From contig QNQO01001815.1 of assembly GCA_003290165.1 (NCBI GenBank), forward strand, positions 1-64,000: DNA of 64,000 nucleotides. Direction: 5' to 3'. Source of the stretch: Berberis thunbergii (lineage: Eukaryota; Streptophyta; Magnoliopsida; Ranunculales; Berberidaceae). The position numbers were made by a program, and so were the translations under genes. The notes beneath the pieces are model-generated. The model was not told the origin of the DNA. It saw nothing but the letters and a program-made list of their open reading frames with translations, and ran no database searches. Below, piece by piece: positions 45,819 through 56,341 of this stretch. Position 1 is the first letter of the stretch; each line of letters starts with the position of its first letter.

Positions 45819-47029
45819 ATTTTCCAGGATTTCTCATCCCCCACTTTTGTATGTAATATGGCCACACAATCTGTAAATAGATGTCATGAATGGAAGAATC
45901 TGCTGTTGATCTACAAGGATTGTCTAACCAACTTCAGTTGTTTCTCTATTTAAGGGATGTTTATATGATGCATGGATTCTTCTTTTTTGTAGTAAATGTT
46001 ACTAATCCAAAATACCTCGTGTTCATAAATCTGAATCGTCATGTCACTTTATCCTTTTATTTTGTTAAATTCAGAGGAAAAGCTTCCTACTTGTGCTGTA
46101 AAATTTTGAAAAGGATAAGGGGCATATGGTAACAAAGATCCAGTCCGTGTAGTCTGCTACCTCTCCTGTGAAAAGCAGGATCGAGACTTCTTATTGCGCC
46201 TATATATACTAGGAAGCAATTACTGCTATTGCTTGTGCAATGTTGCATATCTGTCTTGCATGGTTGAGCCCTGCCCCCGAGCTAGTGGTGAAATAGGTCC
46301 CCCTCAAAATAGTTTTTTTTTTTTTTTGAGATTATTTTGCAGATAAATATTGGAGCCAACTTTGGGCAAAGTGTACAAATGTATGAGAGAATTTTCATTT
46401 TTTGTGGCAAAAATGCAACTAATATTTTCGTAAGCCTTTCTAAGTTTTCATAGGGTTTATTGATGAGGCAGGTCTTCGAGGTTTAGTAGATCTTTAGAAT
46501 TTTAAGTTCAATGTGCCTTGAGGATGTAATTATCTTCATGGCATATGTTGACATTTATGTGTCCATGTCCCAAGGTTTCTTGAATTTAATTTGGTTTTCT
46601 CCATATTACATGACATAGACTGCTTCTTTGCAATTAATGGATACCTCTTTCAATTAGGAGATATATGGTTGAATGGATTAACAGGTCACTTGTCAGTGAC
46701 CCCTTCTAGCGAAACAACAAAAAGCGCTACACAATTATTAGCATACAAACAGAAGATATGTAAAAAAAAACAACAAAACTGGATGAACACTCTGATGATA
46801 CTAAAAACAATTGTTTTCGTGTTTTACTTGGTTCTGTGCTATCACGCGTTTTCACTTCTTGCTTCCTAAGTATAATTGTAATGCTCAAGTTCACATTATT
46901 GGCATTTATATTTTTTAATGTGAATTAATGGAAATAAACCAGGAAATTTGTAGTTTCATCAATTTTTGGCAGGTTTAGAAACCAACAACACCTTCAAACA
47001 TTTTTTATGCATTGCAACTTCTTCCATTT
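45819..47029. other. 3' flank of the four-exon gene and intergenic sequence
   Basis: Probably includes the 3' UTR in the first few hundred bases. A T run lies at 46313-46327. No gene or element with clear limits is seen before the LTR at 47030. Confidence 0.4.
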
Positions 47030-47481
47030 TGTTGTGATCTGCAGAATGGGAGCAATGCAATTCAGAACTACTGACAGAGAACGGAGTGTTTGATGAATTG
47101 AGCCTTGCAGTTTCAGCAAGCAAAACACTGAACAAAGTAGAGCAAAAGAAGAATGCTGAACATGAAACTTTCAACACAAACAATTGTAGCAACAATGAAT
47201 TGTTATTGAATGAAATGTAAGGCTATTCAAGATGCCTCAATCTCCTAGAGAGCAAAAGCTCAATGTACATTTGATTTACAACTGAATGAATGACCCTTGA
47301 TTCTCCTGCTATCCGCTTATTTATAGAAGTGTCTAAAGAGCAGCTAACAGTAACACCATACAGAGCAACTAACAGAATGACAACATACAGAGCAACTAAA
47401 AGAATGACAACTTGCACAATTTACTGATTTGTTGTATTATACTTCCTTCTTGTGTAAGTAAACCTGATAGGAGGCCTATCA
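47030..47481 (-). repeat. 3' LTR of the chromovirus
   Basis: 452 bp, TG...CA bounded. It differs from the other LTR by a longer GAGAGCAAAAGCTC segment and an extra ACATACAGAGCAACTAA repeat unit near 47380. The end of the pol frame runs into it. Confidence 0.95.
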
Positions 47482-47500
47482 ATACCCCCGCCCCAAAGAC
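47482..47500 (-). promoter_or_regulatory. polypurine tract of the chromovirus
   Basis: The minus strand reads GGGGCGGGGGTATT directly before the 3' LTR, the expected site and composition of a plus-strand primer. Unusually, it is also within the pol reading frame (WGGGID). Confidence 0.75.
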
Positions 47501-48600
47501 GCACCTTGTCCACAAGGTGAAAAGAAGGAAACTGGTCTTGAAATAGGTGGAAATCCTCCCAAGTGGCTTCATAAGCAGGGAGACCTTGCCATTTGATCAA
47601 AACCTCCCATGTTTCTGGTTTACTCTTATCCACTTGACGCACATCCAAAACCGATTCAGGTTGGACTGCCATTTCGAACTCACTGTTGAGTTGAGGGGGA
47701 AGAGGATTGATGTGAGAGCAGGGTCCTTTAGCTCGGCGCAACTGTGAAACATAGAACACATGGTGGATCCGAGTAGAGGATGGTAAAGCCAGCTTGTATG
47801 CAACTGCTCCGATCCTTTCCAAAACCTCAAAAGGGCCATAAAAATGTGCTGATAGTTTTTTATTAGCTCGACTTACCAAGGATTTTTGCCGATAAGGCCG
47901 AACCTTAAAAAAAACTCTTTCACCCACTTCAAACATCTCATATCTTCTAGACCTATCAGCCTGTTTTTTCATACGTTGTTGCGCCCTCAATAATTGCATT
48001 TTTAGAGATTCCAATATGTTGTCCCTGTCCAATAACAAGTATTCTACAGACGAGACAGCCGTAGTCCCAATTATATATAGTAGTAGAGGTGGTGGATCCC
48101 TCCCATATAGAATTTTAAATAGAGTGTACCCCGTAGCCGAATGCGTAGAAGTGTTCTACCAGTACTCAGTCCAAGGCAACCACTTATACCATTGTTTGGG
48201 TTTCTCAGAAGTAAAACACCTAAGATAAGTTTCAAGACAACGGTTCAAGACCTCTGACTGACCATCAGTTTGAGGATGATACGCCATGCTATGCTTCAAC
48301 TTGGTGTCTTGAACTCATAATAACTCACGCCAAAAGTTACTGAGGAAGACCCTTGTCTCTATCTGAGATTATCGAAGTTGGTGTCCCATGAAGCCTAATA
48401 ATGTCCTTAGAGAATATAGATGCTACCCTCTCAGCTGTGTAAGGATGTTTCAACCAGCAAAGTGCGCATACTTGCTAAGGCGGTCGACTATCTCCAAAAT
48501 AGTATCAACCGTTCCTGAACACGACAACCCCTCTATAAAGTCCATGGTGACTTCATCCCAAATTTGAGTAGGCAAAGGAATAGGCAGAAGTAGATTGGCT

Positions 48601-48892
48601 GGAGTAGTTGTCATGGTCTTGTTGCGTTGAAAAACTTCGCATTCACTGACCAATTTCTCGATATTCGCCTTCATCCCAACCCAATACAGCTCCTTATCAA
48701 TTCTATGATATGAATTCATGAAACTCTTTGAAAAGAATTTCAAACTATCAGAGATATCAAACTATCACAGAAAAAAAAAACATATCAGAGAATTGATAAG
48801 GAGCTGTATTGGGTTGGGATGAAGGCTAATATCGAGAAATTGGTCAATGAATGCGAAGTTTGTCAACGCAACAAGACCATGACAACTACTCC
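48601..48892. repeat. inverted duplication within the integrase region of the chromovirus
   Basis: 48601-48711 and 48782-48892 are near-perfect reverse complements of about 111 bases. In addition TTCATCCCAACCC and TTCATGAAACTCTTTGAAAA occur as direct repeats at about 48670/48893 and 48714/48913. The pattern fits template switching during reverse transcription or a repair event. It breaks the integrase zinc-binding domain: the minus-strand copy has ECEVFQRN, while the inverted copy keeps ECEVCQRN with its second Cys. Confidence 0.9.
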
Positions 48893-51800
48893 TTCATCCC
48901 AACCCTACTATGGATTCATGAAACTCTTTGAAAAGAATGGGAATGAGAGAAGATGCCTGGGGTATAACTAACTGATTCTTGTAGTGGAAGAGGTTCTGAA
49001 TTATGACATACCCCAAATTGGCCGAACCTTGCCAGACTGCCTGTTTCACTTTGTGTATATCATAGTCACCCAAAATATCTGATCTGAGCAACTTCCAGTC
49101 ACGCCAAGTAGGCAAACTCAACGGTAAATAGGATGGAGGAGAAATTCTAGAAAGAGAATCCGTAGCCACATTTGAAGAACCCGTTCGATACTGAATTTCA
49201 AACTGATAACCAAACAAGTTACTTACCCATTTCTGATATTCTGGGCCAATTACCCTTTGTTCCATTAAAAACCTCAAACTCTTTTGATCAGTGCGAATGA
49301 TGAACTTCCTGCCCACCAAATATGCTCGCCACTTGTTAACTGCCAACACGATGGCCATGAGTTCCTTCTCATATATCGGTTTGAGCCTAGCCCTTTGCCC
49401 TAAGACTTGACTAAAGAAGGCTATTGTTTGTTTCTCTTGCATTAAAACAGTACCCCACCGCAAACCTTGAAGCATCGGTCTCCAGGATGAATTCCTTAGA
49501 GAAATCAGACATGGTTAATACTAGAGCCGTAGTCATTATTTGTTTCAATCCTTGGAATGCCATTTCTGCTTCTTGATTCCATGCAAACCCATTTTTCTTT
49601 AACTGGGACATCAAAGACTAAGCAACCTGACTATACTCCCGGATGAACTTCCTGTAATAGCCGGTGAGACCCAAAAATCCCCGTAACTCCGTAATAGTAG
49701 TGGGTTGTGGCCAATCCAAAATCGCTTGAACTTTTGATTGGTCCATAGACACCCCATTAGCCGAAATTACATGCCCCAAGTAACCCAATTTTGAACTCCC
49801 AAACTCACATTTCTTCCTGTTTGCATACAAACAATGTTGTTGTAGTAATCCCAATACTGTTTCCAACTGTTCCACATGTTCTTCGAGGCTTGGACTGTAC
49901 ACCAAGATGTCATCGAAGAAAACAAACACAAACTTACGCAAGTATGGCCGAAATATAGAATTCATCAAAGCTTGGAATGTTGTCGGTGCATTGGAGAGAC
50001 CAAACGACATCACAAGAAACTCGTAGTGCCCCTTATGTGTGTGAAAATCCGTCTTAGCCATGTCCCCTTCCTGAACCCGATTTTAGGCCTAACTTCGACA
50101 TCCAACAGTTCATCTATGACGGAAATTGGAAAACGATCGGGCACTATTTGTTTGTTCGAAGCACGATAGTCCACACAAAATCGCCACCCCCATCCTTCTT
50201 CTTGACTAATAACACTGGGCTTGAGAATGGACTCACGTTGTGCCTGATAATCCCTGCCTCCAACATTTATGTTATAAGCTTCTCAATTTCATTCTTCTAG
50301 AACCGTGGGTGGCGATAAGGTCGAACATTGATTGGATCGGTCCCCTCTTGCAACACAATACTATGCTCATATCCACTCTTGGGTGGTAGCCCCGAAGGCA
50401 CCTGAAAAACTGCATCATATCTCTTCAACATCTCAATCAACACCTCTGGTACCTCTGAGTGTTCTTCCACTGTTGGCGACATACTACCCAACTCCACCAA
50501 AAACCCCTGACCTTCCTGCTTTATTGTGCGAAGCATGGCTTTGAGTGAAACCAAACTTCGTCCCAGATAGGGATCCCCCTTGAGGGTGAGTGTGTCTGAT
50601 CCAACCCGAAATCTCAAAATTTGGTCTTTCCGGTTTATGAAAGTGGTACCCAATTTCTCCAACCACTGAATCCCCAATATCACGTCAGAACTCCCAAACC
50701 CTAATGAAAGGAAATCATCTAGGATTCCAACCCCTTGCAACAGTAATTGCACACCCCGACAGATCCCACTCCCTTGAACCGAATCTCCCGAACCCATGGT
50801 TACCCATACACACCAGTAGAAGTGATTAGTAGCTTCACTTGTTCGACTACTTTGTGGGAGACAAAATTATGAGTTGCCCCACTGTCGATCAAAACCACGA
50901 TTGAGTGATCCGAGATCTCACCCTCAATCTTCATCGTTTTCGGATTCGTCAGTCCCATGACTAAGCTCAAGGATACCTCTACCACCTAACTTATCTCAGC
51001 CACCTCTAACTCCTTCTGATTTCCCCACTCCTGAACTTCTTCCTCCCTTTCACCTTCCTCCTGAGCAATAAGAACACTAACCTCTTTCTTTTTACACCGA
51101 TGGCCAGGCGAGTACTTCTCGTCGCACCTAAAGCACAAACTTTTTTCCCGTTTCGCTTGATAGTCAGCATCAGAGAGCCGTCTAGGTTCACCTCTCGCAG
51201 ATGGGTTTCTCTCAAAGTCTTTGGAGAGTGTTGGGTGGTTGAGAGGAGACTTGTCGAAGTCTTTGGATGGAACCTGATATGGTTGCCCTAATGGGCCATT
51301 TCCATCTGACCTTGGGCCGCTCATAGGCCGGTTGTAATTAGATGATAAGCCCGGCTTAACCAAGCCCAACTGAATTTGTTTTTTTTCTACCCTTTGGGCC
51401 AGATCCATGGCCCGACCCAAGTGACCCGGATCGAGCATGCTCACTTCCGCTCGGATGGAGGGTTTCAATCCATTGATGAATTTGCTCAAATATACATCTT
51501 CAGTGAGAGCTTCCAATGGAGCCGCATGCAAAACAAACCTCATGCGATAATCGGCTACTGAACCTTCTTGCCTAAGAGCAAGAAATTGTTCACATAACGA
51601 TCCCTCCTGGGTGGCTCGAAATTGTTTCAACAACAACCCTTGAGTTCTTTCCAAAACAAAATTGGTCTCTTTTTACTCTCCCATTGATACCAAAGAAGAG
51701 CATCAGCTTCGAAGGAGATCACCGCGACCTCAATTTTATCTTCATTGTTATATCTTTGTAGTGAAAATAATCGTTCGGCTTTTAAAATCCAGCCATCTGG

Positions 51801-52132
51801 GTTCGATCCCTCAAAGGTGGGCATTTCCAATCTTCTAGGCTTCCGATCGAATGGGTCCCCTTGTGAAAAGATCCCCACCAGCCACACCATTCAAACTCTG
51901 AGCCTCGACATTGGTTGGAGGTACTTGATCCTTTTCTGCAGTTGAAGCAGTCTTTAGGGTTTCTTCTTGCATCTTCATCATTTGTTCCACTCTTTGCATC
52001 ATTTCTTGAAAACCTCCTCTCAACAATTCTACTTGTTCTTGGACATTTCCCACAACTTCCTCCATGGCCTTAATTCTTGCATTAGTGCTTGTTCCTACCC
52101 CTTTTCCAGCCATCTTGCCTTATGATCGAAAT

Positions 52133-52144
52133 GCTCTGATACCA
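52133..52144 (-). promoter_or_regulatory. primer-binding site, initiator tRNA-Met type
   Basis: The minus strand reads TGGTATCAGAGC four bases inside the 5' LTR, the standard plant PBS complementary to the 3' end of initiator tRNA-Met. Confidence 0.92.
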
Positions 52145-52148
52145 TATT

Positions 52149-52565
52149 TGTTGTGATTTGCAGAATGGGAGCAATGTAATTCAGAACTACTAACAGAGAA
52201 CAGAGTGTTTGATGAATTGAGCCTTGCAGTTTCAGCAAGCAAAACACTGAACAAAGTAGAGCAAAAGAAGAATGTTGAACATGAAACTTTCGACACAAAG
52301 AACTGTAGCAACAATGAATTGTTATTGAATGAAATGTAAGGCTATTCGAGATGCCTCAATCTCCTAACATTTGATTTACAACTGAATGAATGACCCTTGA
52401 TTCTCCTGCTATCCACTTATTTATAGAAGTGTCTAACAGAGCAACTAACATCAACTAACAGTAACACCATACAGAGCAACTAATAGAATGACAATTTGCA
52501 TAATTTACTGATTTGTTGTATTATACTTCCTTCTTGTGTAAGTAAACCTGATAGGAGGCCTATCA
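52149..52565 (-). repeat. 5' LTR of the chromovirus
   Basis: 417 bp, TG...CA bounded; the promoter of the element should lie here and fire leftward. Its outer edge is 292 bases before the NLR start codon. Confidence 0.95.
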
Positions 52566-52570
52566 CATTT

Positions 52571-52857
52571 CTCCGTGGTAGACTGAAGATCGTCGAGTAT
52601 TGAAGTCTGATGGTGCATGTCTGACCATGTGCCGGCCCTCATTGTTTATTGAAACCGTGTCAAATTATTTTATTTTAGAATAAATTTCTCATAGTTGTTT
52701 GTGTAGCAAGTGAAAGAACCAAACCATAGTAAAACAACACTTTTGTTTTCTACAATGTCAGGAGATAGCTTATTTAACAAAAAACCTTAAGGTTCTTTTA
52801 ACGTAAACTTCCCTTGTTTTCTTTCCCACCCTTTCCTCTGTTTCGTATTCTTTACTA
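52571..52857 (+). promoter_or_regulatory. short remaining upstream region of the NLR gene
   Basis: Only about 290 bases separate the retrotransposon duplication CATTT from the NLR ATG. The last 60 bases are pyrimidine-rich (CTTCCCTTGTTTTCTTTCCC), typical of a 5' leader. No certain TATA box is seen. Part of the original promoter may now lie beyond the 5.5 kb insertion. Confidence 0.5.
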
Positions 52858-55791
52858 ATGGATCCTCTGAGTGCTGCTGGACCAGGTGTTGAAGTTGTCA
52901 AATGCGCATGCAATCCCATCGCACGTAGGCTCAACTATCTGAGGAACCTAGAAAGCAACTTGATCATCCTCTCAAGGAAGAATCAAGAACTCATGGCACA
53001 AGAGAGTGACATAAGGAAGAAACTAGATCTAGCCGAAGCCCAAAAAAAGACGGTGAGCAATCGGGTGTCCTTGTTGATGCAAGACGTGGCTAAAATCAAA
53101 GACCAAGTGAATGCTATCACTACATCACTTGATCAGGGTAGCAGAAGATTCTTCAATTGTTTTTTTCGTGTGAAGATGGCAAAAAGTGTGACTGAGGTCA
53201 TCCAAGAGGTTGATAGACTTCTCGGAGAAACCAACCAATTTGCCAACATACTTGTTTTTGATGAAGCCCCCCCTAGAGCACTAGTTCTACATGCACCTTC
53301 ATTAGTTGGCAAGTCAACGGTCGAGAAGAATTTGGAGAAGATCTTGAAGTCCTTGAGCGATCCCATGATTCATAAAATTGGCCTCTATGCTATGGGTGGT
53401 TCGGGGAAGACTTCAACAATGAAGAATGTCAATAACCAGCTTGCAAAAACGGATGACTTTGATAAAATCATTTGGGTGACTGTGTCGAGTGACTTCAACT
53501 TGGACAAGGTTCAGCATGATATAGCTGGACAGTTGAACCTGGACCTCTCAACGTATGCATACCAAGAAAATCGATCTCATGTGTTATCACAGAGATTGAA
53601 GGAGACTAACAAGTTCCTTATCATTTTGGATGATGTGTGGGATCTGATTCCTCTAGACAAGGTGGGGATTCCAGAGCCTGACAGTGAAAACGGATGCAAG
53701 ATACTACTAACAACTCGTTCTTTGGCTGTTTGTCGTGACATGGGAACACAAAAGGATATCAAGTTGGAGCTGTTGTCTGAAGATGAAGCATGGGATTTGT
53801 TTGTTGGCGACCAAGTTCTGACTGCTGAGGTGCATGATTTAGCAAAGGAAGTGGTAAATGAATGTTGTGGTCTTCCCCTGGCCATCATCACTGTTGGTCG
53901 CGCTATGAGAGGAGAGCTTAACATTAGAATATGGAGGCAAGCTCTGAAGGACCTGAGAAGCTCACCTGTAGAGATCAGACGTATGGAAGATGATGTTTTT
54001 AAGCTTTTACATTTCAGTTACACCCGTCTGAGAAATGAAAAAGTGCGTAAGTGCTTCTTGCATTTAGCTTTGTTTCCTGAGGACTATGGACTCAAAATCC
54101 ATCAACTGATTAGATGTTGGATGGATGAGAGTTTCATCAATGAAGATGGAGACTTGGAAGCAGAAATGGATGAAGGATACAAGATAATGAAAGAAATAGT
54201 TGATGCTTGCATGTTTGAGCAGTTTTCTGAACCCTCGCATTTTGTTCATAACTCCCAAGAAATTTACATAAAAATGCATGATTTGTTGAGAGATTTGGCC
54301 ATTCACATCATGGGAGAGGAGGATAGGATCGTGGTTAAATCTGGCATGGACTTAACTGAATCGCCAAAGGAAAAGGAATGGAACAATGCTAAAAGAATAT
54401 CATTGATGGTGAACCGGATTACAGTCCTTCCTGATCAGCCCAACTGCCCCAATCTCTCAACCTTGTTGTTGTGCCACAACCCTCTTTCAGAGAGCATTTC
54501 TTGTTCATTCTTTCATCAAATGCCAGCTCTTCGTATTCTTGATCTGTCTTACACAGAAATCAAAGAGTTGCCATCATCTCTCTCAGACTTGCTCAATCTC
54601 CGAGCATTACTTTTGCAGAAATGTACATTTTTGGAGAAAATACCATCAATAGCTAAGCTTAAGAAACTTCGGGTGCTCAACCTCAGTTCTACCAGCATTG
54701 CAGCTCTGCCGGAAGGGATGGAAGAATTGACTAGCCTCAGATCCCTTAACATATCCAATACATTTTTCTTGGAGAACTTGTCCATCCCCGAGCTCCCTTT
54801 TCTAGAAGAGTTGAACATGGAAAAAAACAAATTATTTGAGATGGAACAGTCAGCAGTTACGAAGTGCATCCAAGAGATTGCATGTTTGAAAGGCCCGTCA
54901 TTATTCGCCATAAGCTTTTTGAGATTGGATGATTATCTCAATGGCATCAAGCACATACAGTGGCAAAGGCTTAAAAGCTTTTGCATCAAATTGTCCTGCT
55001 ACAGTGATGAGTGGATGTCCGAGGATGTTACACTTTTACAAAGAAGCGTGTTTGTGAAAAATGAGGCGCTCTACTACCATCCATCCACTCTACTCCTCCC
55101 TCCTAATACTCAACAGTTGCATATGGAGTATTCTGAAATCCCAAGTTTGTCGACACTCCTAAGCAATCCAAGATCCCTAAATACGTGTTACTTACGAAGA
55201 TGTTCTATAACACCTGGCAATAGTTTGATATCAGGAGAAGAGGTGGAAGAAAACACATTCACAAACTTGGAATTTCTGTCACTTTCTGCAGTGTATGAAC
55301 TTGCCATCTTATGGAAGGGCGTGGTACCCCATGACAGTCTTAGCAACCTCCGAGTTCTGGAAATTCAGCATTGTCGTAGCTTGAAGTATCTGTTTGTCAC
55401 CACTCTTCTGCAAAATCTAAAAAACATTGAGGTTATTAAGATCATTGGAGGAGATTCATTGGAGCAAATGGTTATCAGTTCAGATAAGGAAGGGGACAAG
55501 GATGAGCATGACGATGCCATTATCACAATTGTTCTGCCAAGGTTACATACTTTCGTTTTGAAACTATTGCCAGAACTCCAGAGTATCTCTGCTGAGCCAT
55601 GGGTTTGTAGGTCCCTACATCATATTCAAATAGAATTTTGTTGGAAACTAATGAAACTCCCCTTCACTGCTAGCACTTTATCTAACTTGGAAAAGATACA
55701 AGCGGATCCTAAATGGTGGAAAGCATTAGAATGGGGCGATCCTGACACCAGAAAGCATGCCGATAACCTGGAATCTAAGATGATGTGGTAA
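52858..55791 (+). CDS. CC-NBS-LRR disease resistance protein (RPS5/RPS2-like NLR)
   Basis: Uninterrupted 977-residue frame, a usual length for this class. Residues 1-130 form a coiled coil of the RPS5-like kind. The NB-ARC domain follows with P-loop AMGGSGKT (178-185), kinase-2 FLIILDDVW (253-261), RNBS-B CKILLTTRS (280-288), GLPL CGLPLA (337-342), an RNBS-D-like CFLHLALFPEDYG (399-411) and the MHD motif at 473-475 (KMHDLLRDLA). Leucine-rich repeats cover about 510-960 (for example LRILDLSYTEIKELPSSLSD, LRVLNLSSTSIAALPEGM). Such cytosolic receptors sense pathogen effectors, often via a guarded host protein, and trigger cell death; these are family facts, and the ligand here is unknown. All nucleotide-binding motifs look intact. 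It is a single exon with ATG directly after a pyrimidine-rich leader. The start chosen is the first Met of the frame. A retrotransposon lies just upstream. Confidence 0.95.
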   Translation: MDPLSAAGPGVEVVKCACNPIARRLNYLRNLESNLIILSRKNQELMAQESDIRKKLDLAEAQKKTVSNRVSLLMQDVAKIKDQVNAITTSLDQGSRRFFNCFFRVKMAKSVTEVIQEVDRLLGETNQFANILVFDEAPPRALVLHAPSLVGKSTVEKNLEKILKSLSDPMIHKIGLYAMGGSGKTSTMKNVNNQLAKTDDFDKIIWVTVSSDFNLDKVQHDIAGQLNLDLSTYAYQENRSHVLSQRLKETNKFLIILDDVWDLIPLDKVGIPEPDSENGCKILLTTRSLAVCRDMGTQKDIKLELLSEDEAWDLFVGDQVLTAEVHDLAKEVVNECCGLPLAIITVGRAMRGELNIRIWRQALKDLRSSPVEIRRMEDDVFKLLHFSYTRLRNEKVRKCFLHLALFPEDYGLKIHQLIRCWMDESFINEDGDLEAEMDEGYKIMKEIVDACMFEQFSEPSHFVHNSQEIYIKMHDLLRDLAIHIMGEEDRIVVKSGMDLTESPKEKEWNNAKRISLMVNRITVLPDQPNCPNLSTLLLCHNPLSESISCSFFHQMPALRILDLSYTEIKELPSSLSDLLNLRALLLQKCTFLEKIPSIAKLKKLRVLNLSSTSIAALPEGMEELTSLRSLNISNTFFLENLSIPELPFLEELNMEKNKLFEMEQSAVTKCIQEIACLKGPSLFAISFLRLDDYLNGIKHIQWQRLKSFCIKLSCYSDEWMSEDVTLLQRSVFVKNEALYYHPSTLLLPPNTQQLHMEYSEIPSLSTLLSNPRSLNTCYLRRCSITPGNSLISGEEVEENTFTNLEFLSLSAVYELAILWKGVVPHDSLSNLRVLEIQHCRSLKYLFVTTLLQNLKNIEVIKIIGGDSLEQMVISSDKEGDKDEHDDAIITIVLPRLHTFVLKLLPELQSISAEPWVCRSLHHIQIEFCWKLMKLPFTASTLSNLEKIQADPKWWKALEWGDPDTRKHADNLESKMMW

Positions 55792-56341
55792 ACAACAAAC
55801 TTGTAAGTATGTGATTATGCAATTGTGAGGAACTTGGTTATGGTGAATAAGATTTATGTCGTGTCAGAATTTAGTCAATACACAGCCCATGTAGTTTTGC
55901 CTTTTTAATAGAGAGATATGGCTGAATACCCCTCCATTGTTGCCTTTACCCTAAACAAGTGATAATTGTATTTAGCATAGATACAAAGAATATAAGTAAA
56001 ATGCAAACCAGGTGATCTCTGATGTATTAAAAAAAACCGACCATTTCAGTGTTTCATGTATTCCATGATGGCCAAGGCAAACAAGGTGAACTCTGATATA
56101 TAAAAACAACCATTTTAGTGTTTCATGTATTCCATGATGGCCAAGATCGAAACTGAGTCACACACAATAAACTGAGTTGTTATCAGCAAAGCATGATATA
56201 ACTTCACTTCTGAGCTACACCTTTCATCAAAAGATCAACACTATATAAAATAGAACAAGTTTGGAATATAGTCAACAGTTCACAAAACTTCATTTGTCGT
56301 GTTATGATCTATAAGACTAATCAAAAGGCTAATATCTTAGA
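55792..56341. other. NLR 3' flank with a local tandem duplication
   Basis: About 70 bases are repeated at 56011-56083 and 56084-56146 (shared CAGTGTTTCATGTATTCCATG then ATGGCCAAG, with small changes). No further gene lies before the pseudogene on the other strand. Confidence 0.7.

Larger units (their letters stand above)
47421..52113 (-). pseudogene. decayed gag-pol polyprotein of the chromovirus
   Basis: Blocks on the minus strand in order: gag from 52113 (a coiled N-terminus, then a capsid-like region), with the zinc knuckle CFRCDEKYSPGHRC at about 51120; protease VLIDSGATHNFVS near 50880; RT with the catalytic [11 protein letters not shown] near 49905; RNase H with [11 protein letters not shown] near 49480 and IIRTDQKSLRF near 49290; integrase zinc region and core near 48740-48450; integrase C-terminal and chromodomain (VLIKWQGLPAYEATWED) at about 47610-47550. 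The frame breaks within gag, stops after gag (50986), after protease (50800), before the RT core (50297) and between RT and RNase H (49618), and the integrase region is rearranged. No intact protein can be made from it. Confidence 0.92.
47030..52565 (-). mobile_element. full-length Ty3/Gypsy chromovirus LTR retrotransposon, inactive
   Basis: Two direct LTRs start TGTTGTGAT and end CCTATCA, and a 5 bp duplication CATTT lies outside both (47025-47029, 52566-52570). Read on the minus strand the order is LTR, PBS, gag, protease, RT/RNase H, integrase, chromodomain, PPT, LTR, the Ty3 order. At 5.5 kb with LTRs of 0.42-0.45 kb it is compact, similar to Reina-like chromoviruses; that lineage call is an inference. 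Stops, frameshifts and an internal rearrangement make it non-autonomous. The LTRs differ by roughly a dozen or more substitutions plus indels, so the insertion is not very recent. Confidence 0.95.

Noticed and set aside
53133..54911. Several minus-strand frames of 77-120 codons
   Set aside because: Antisense shadows of the intact NLR coding sequence.
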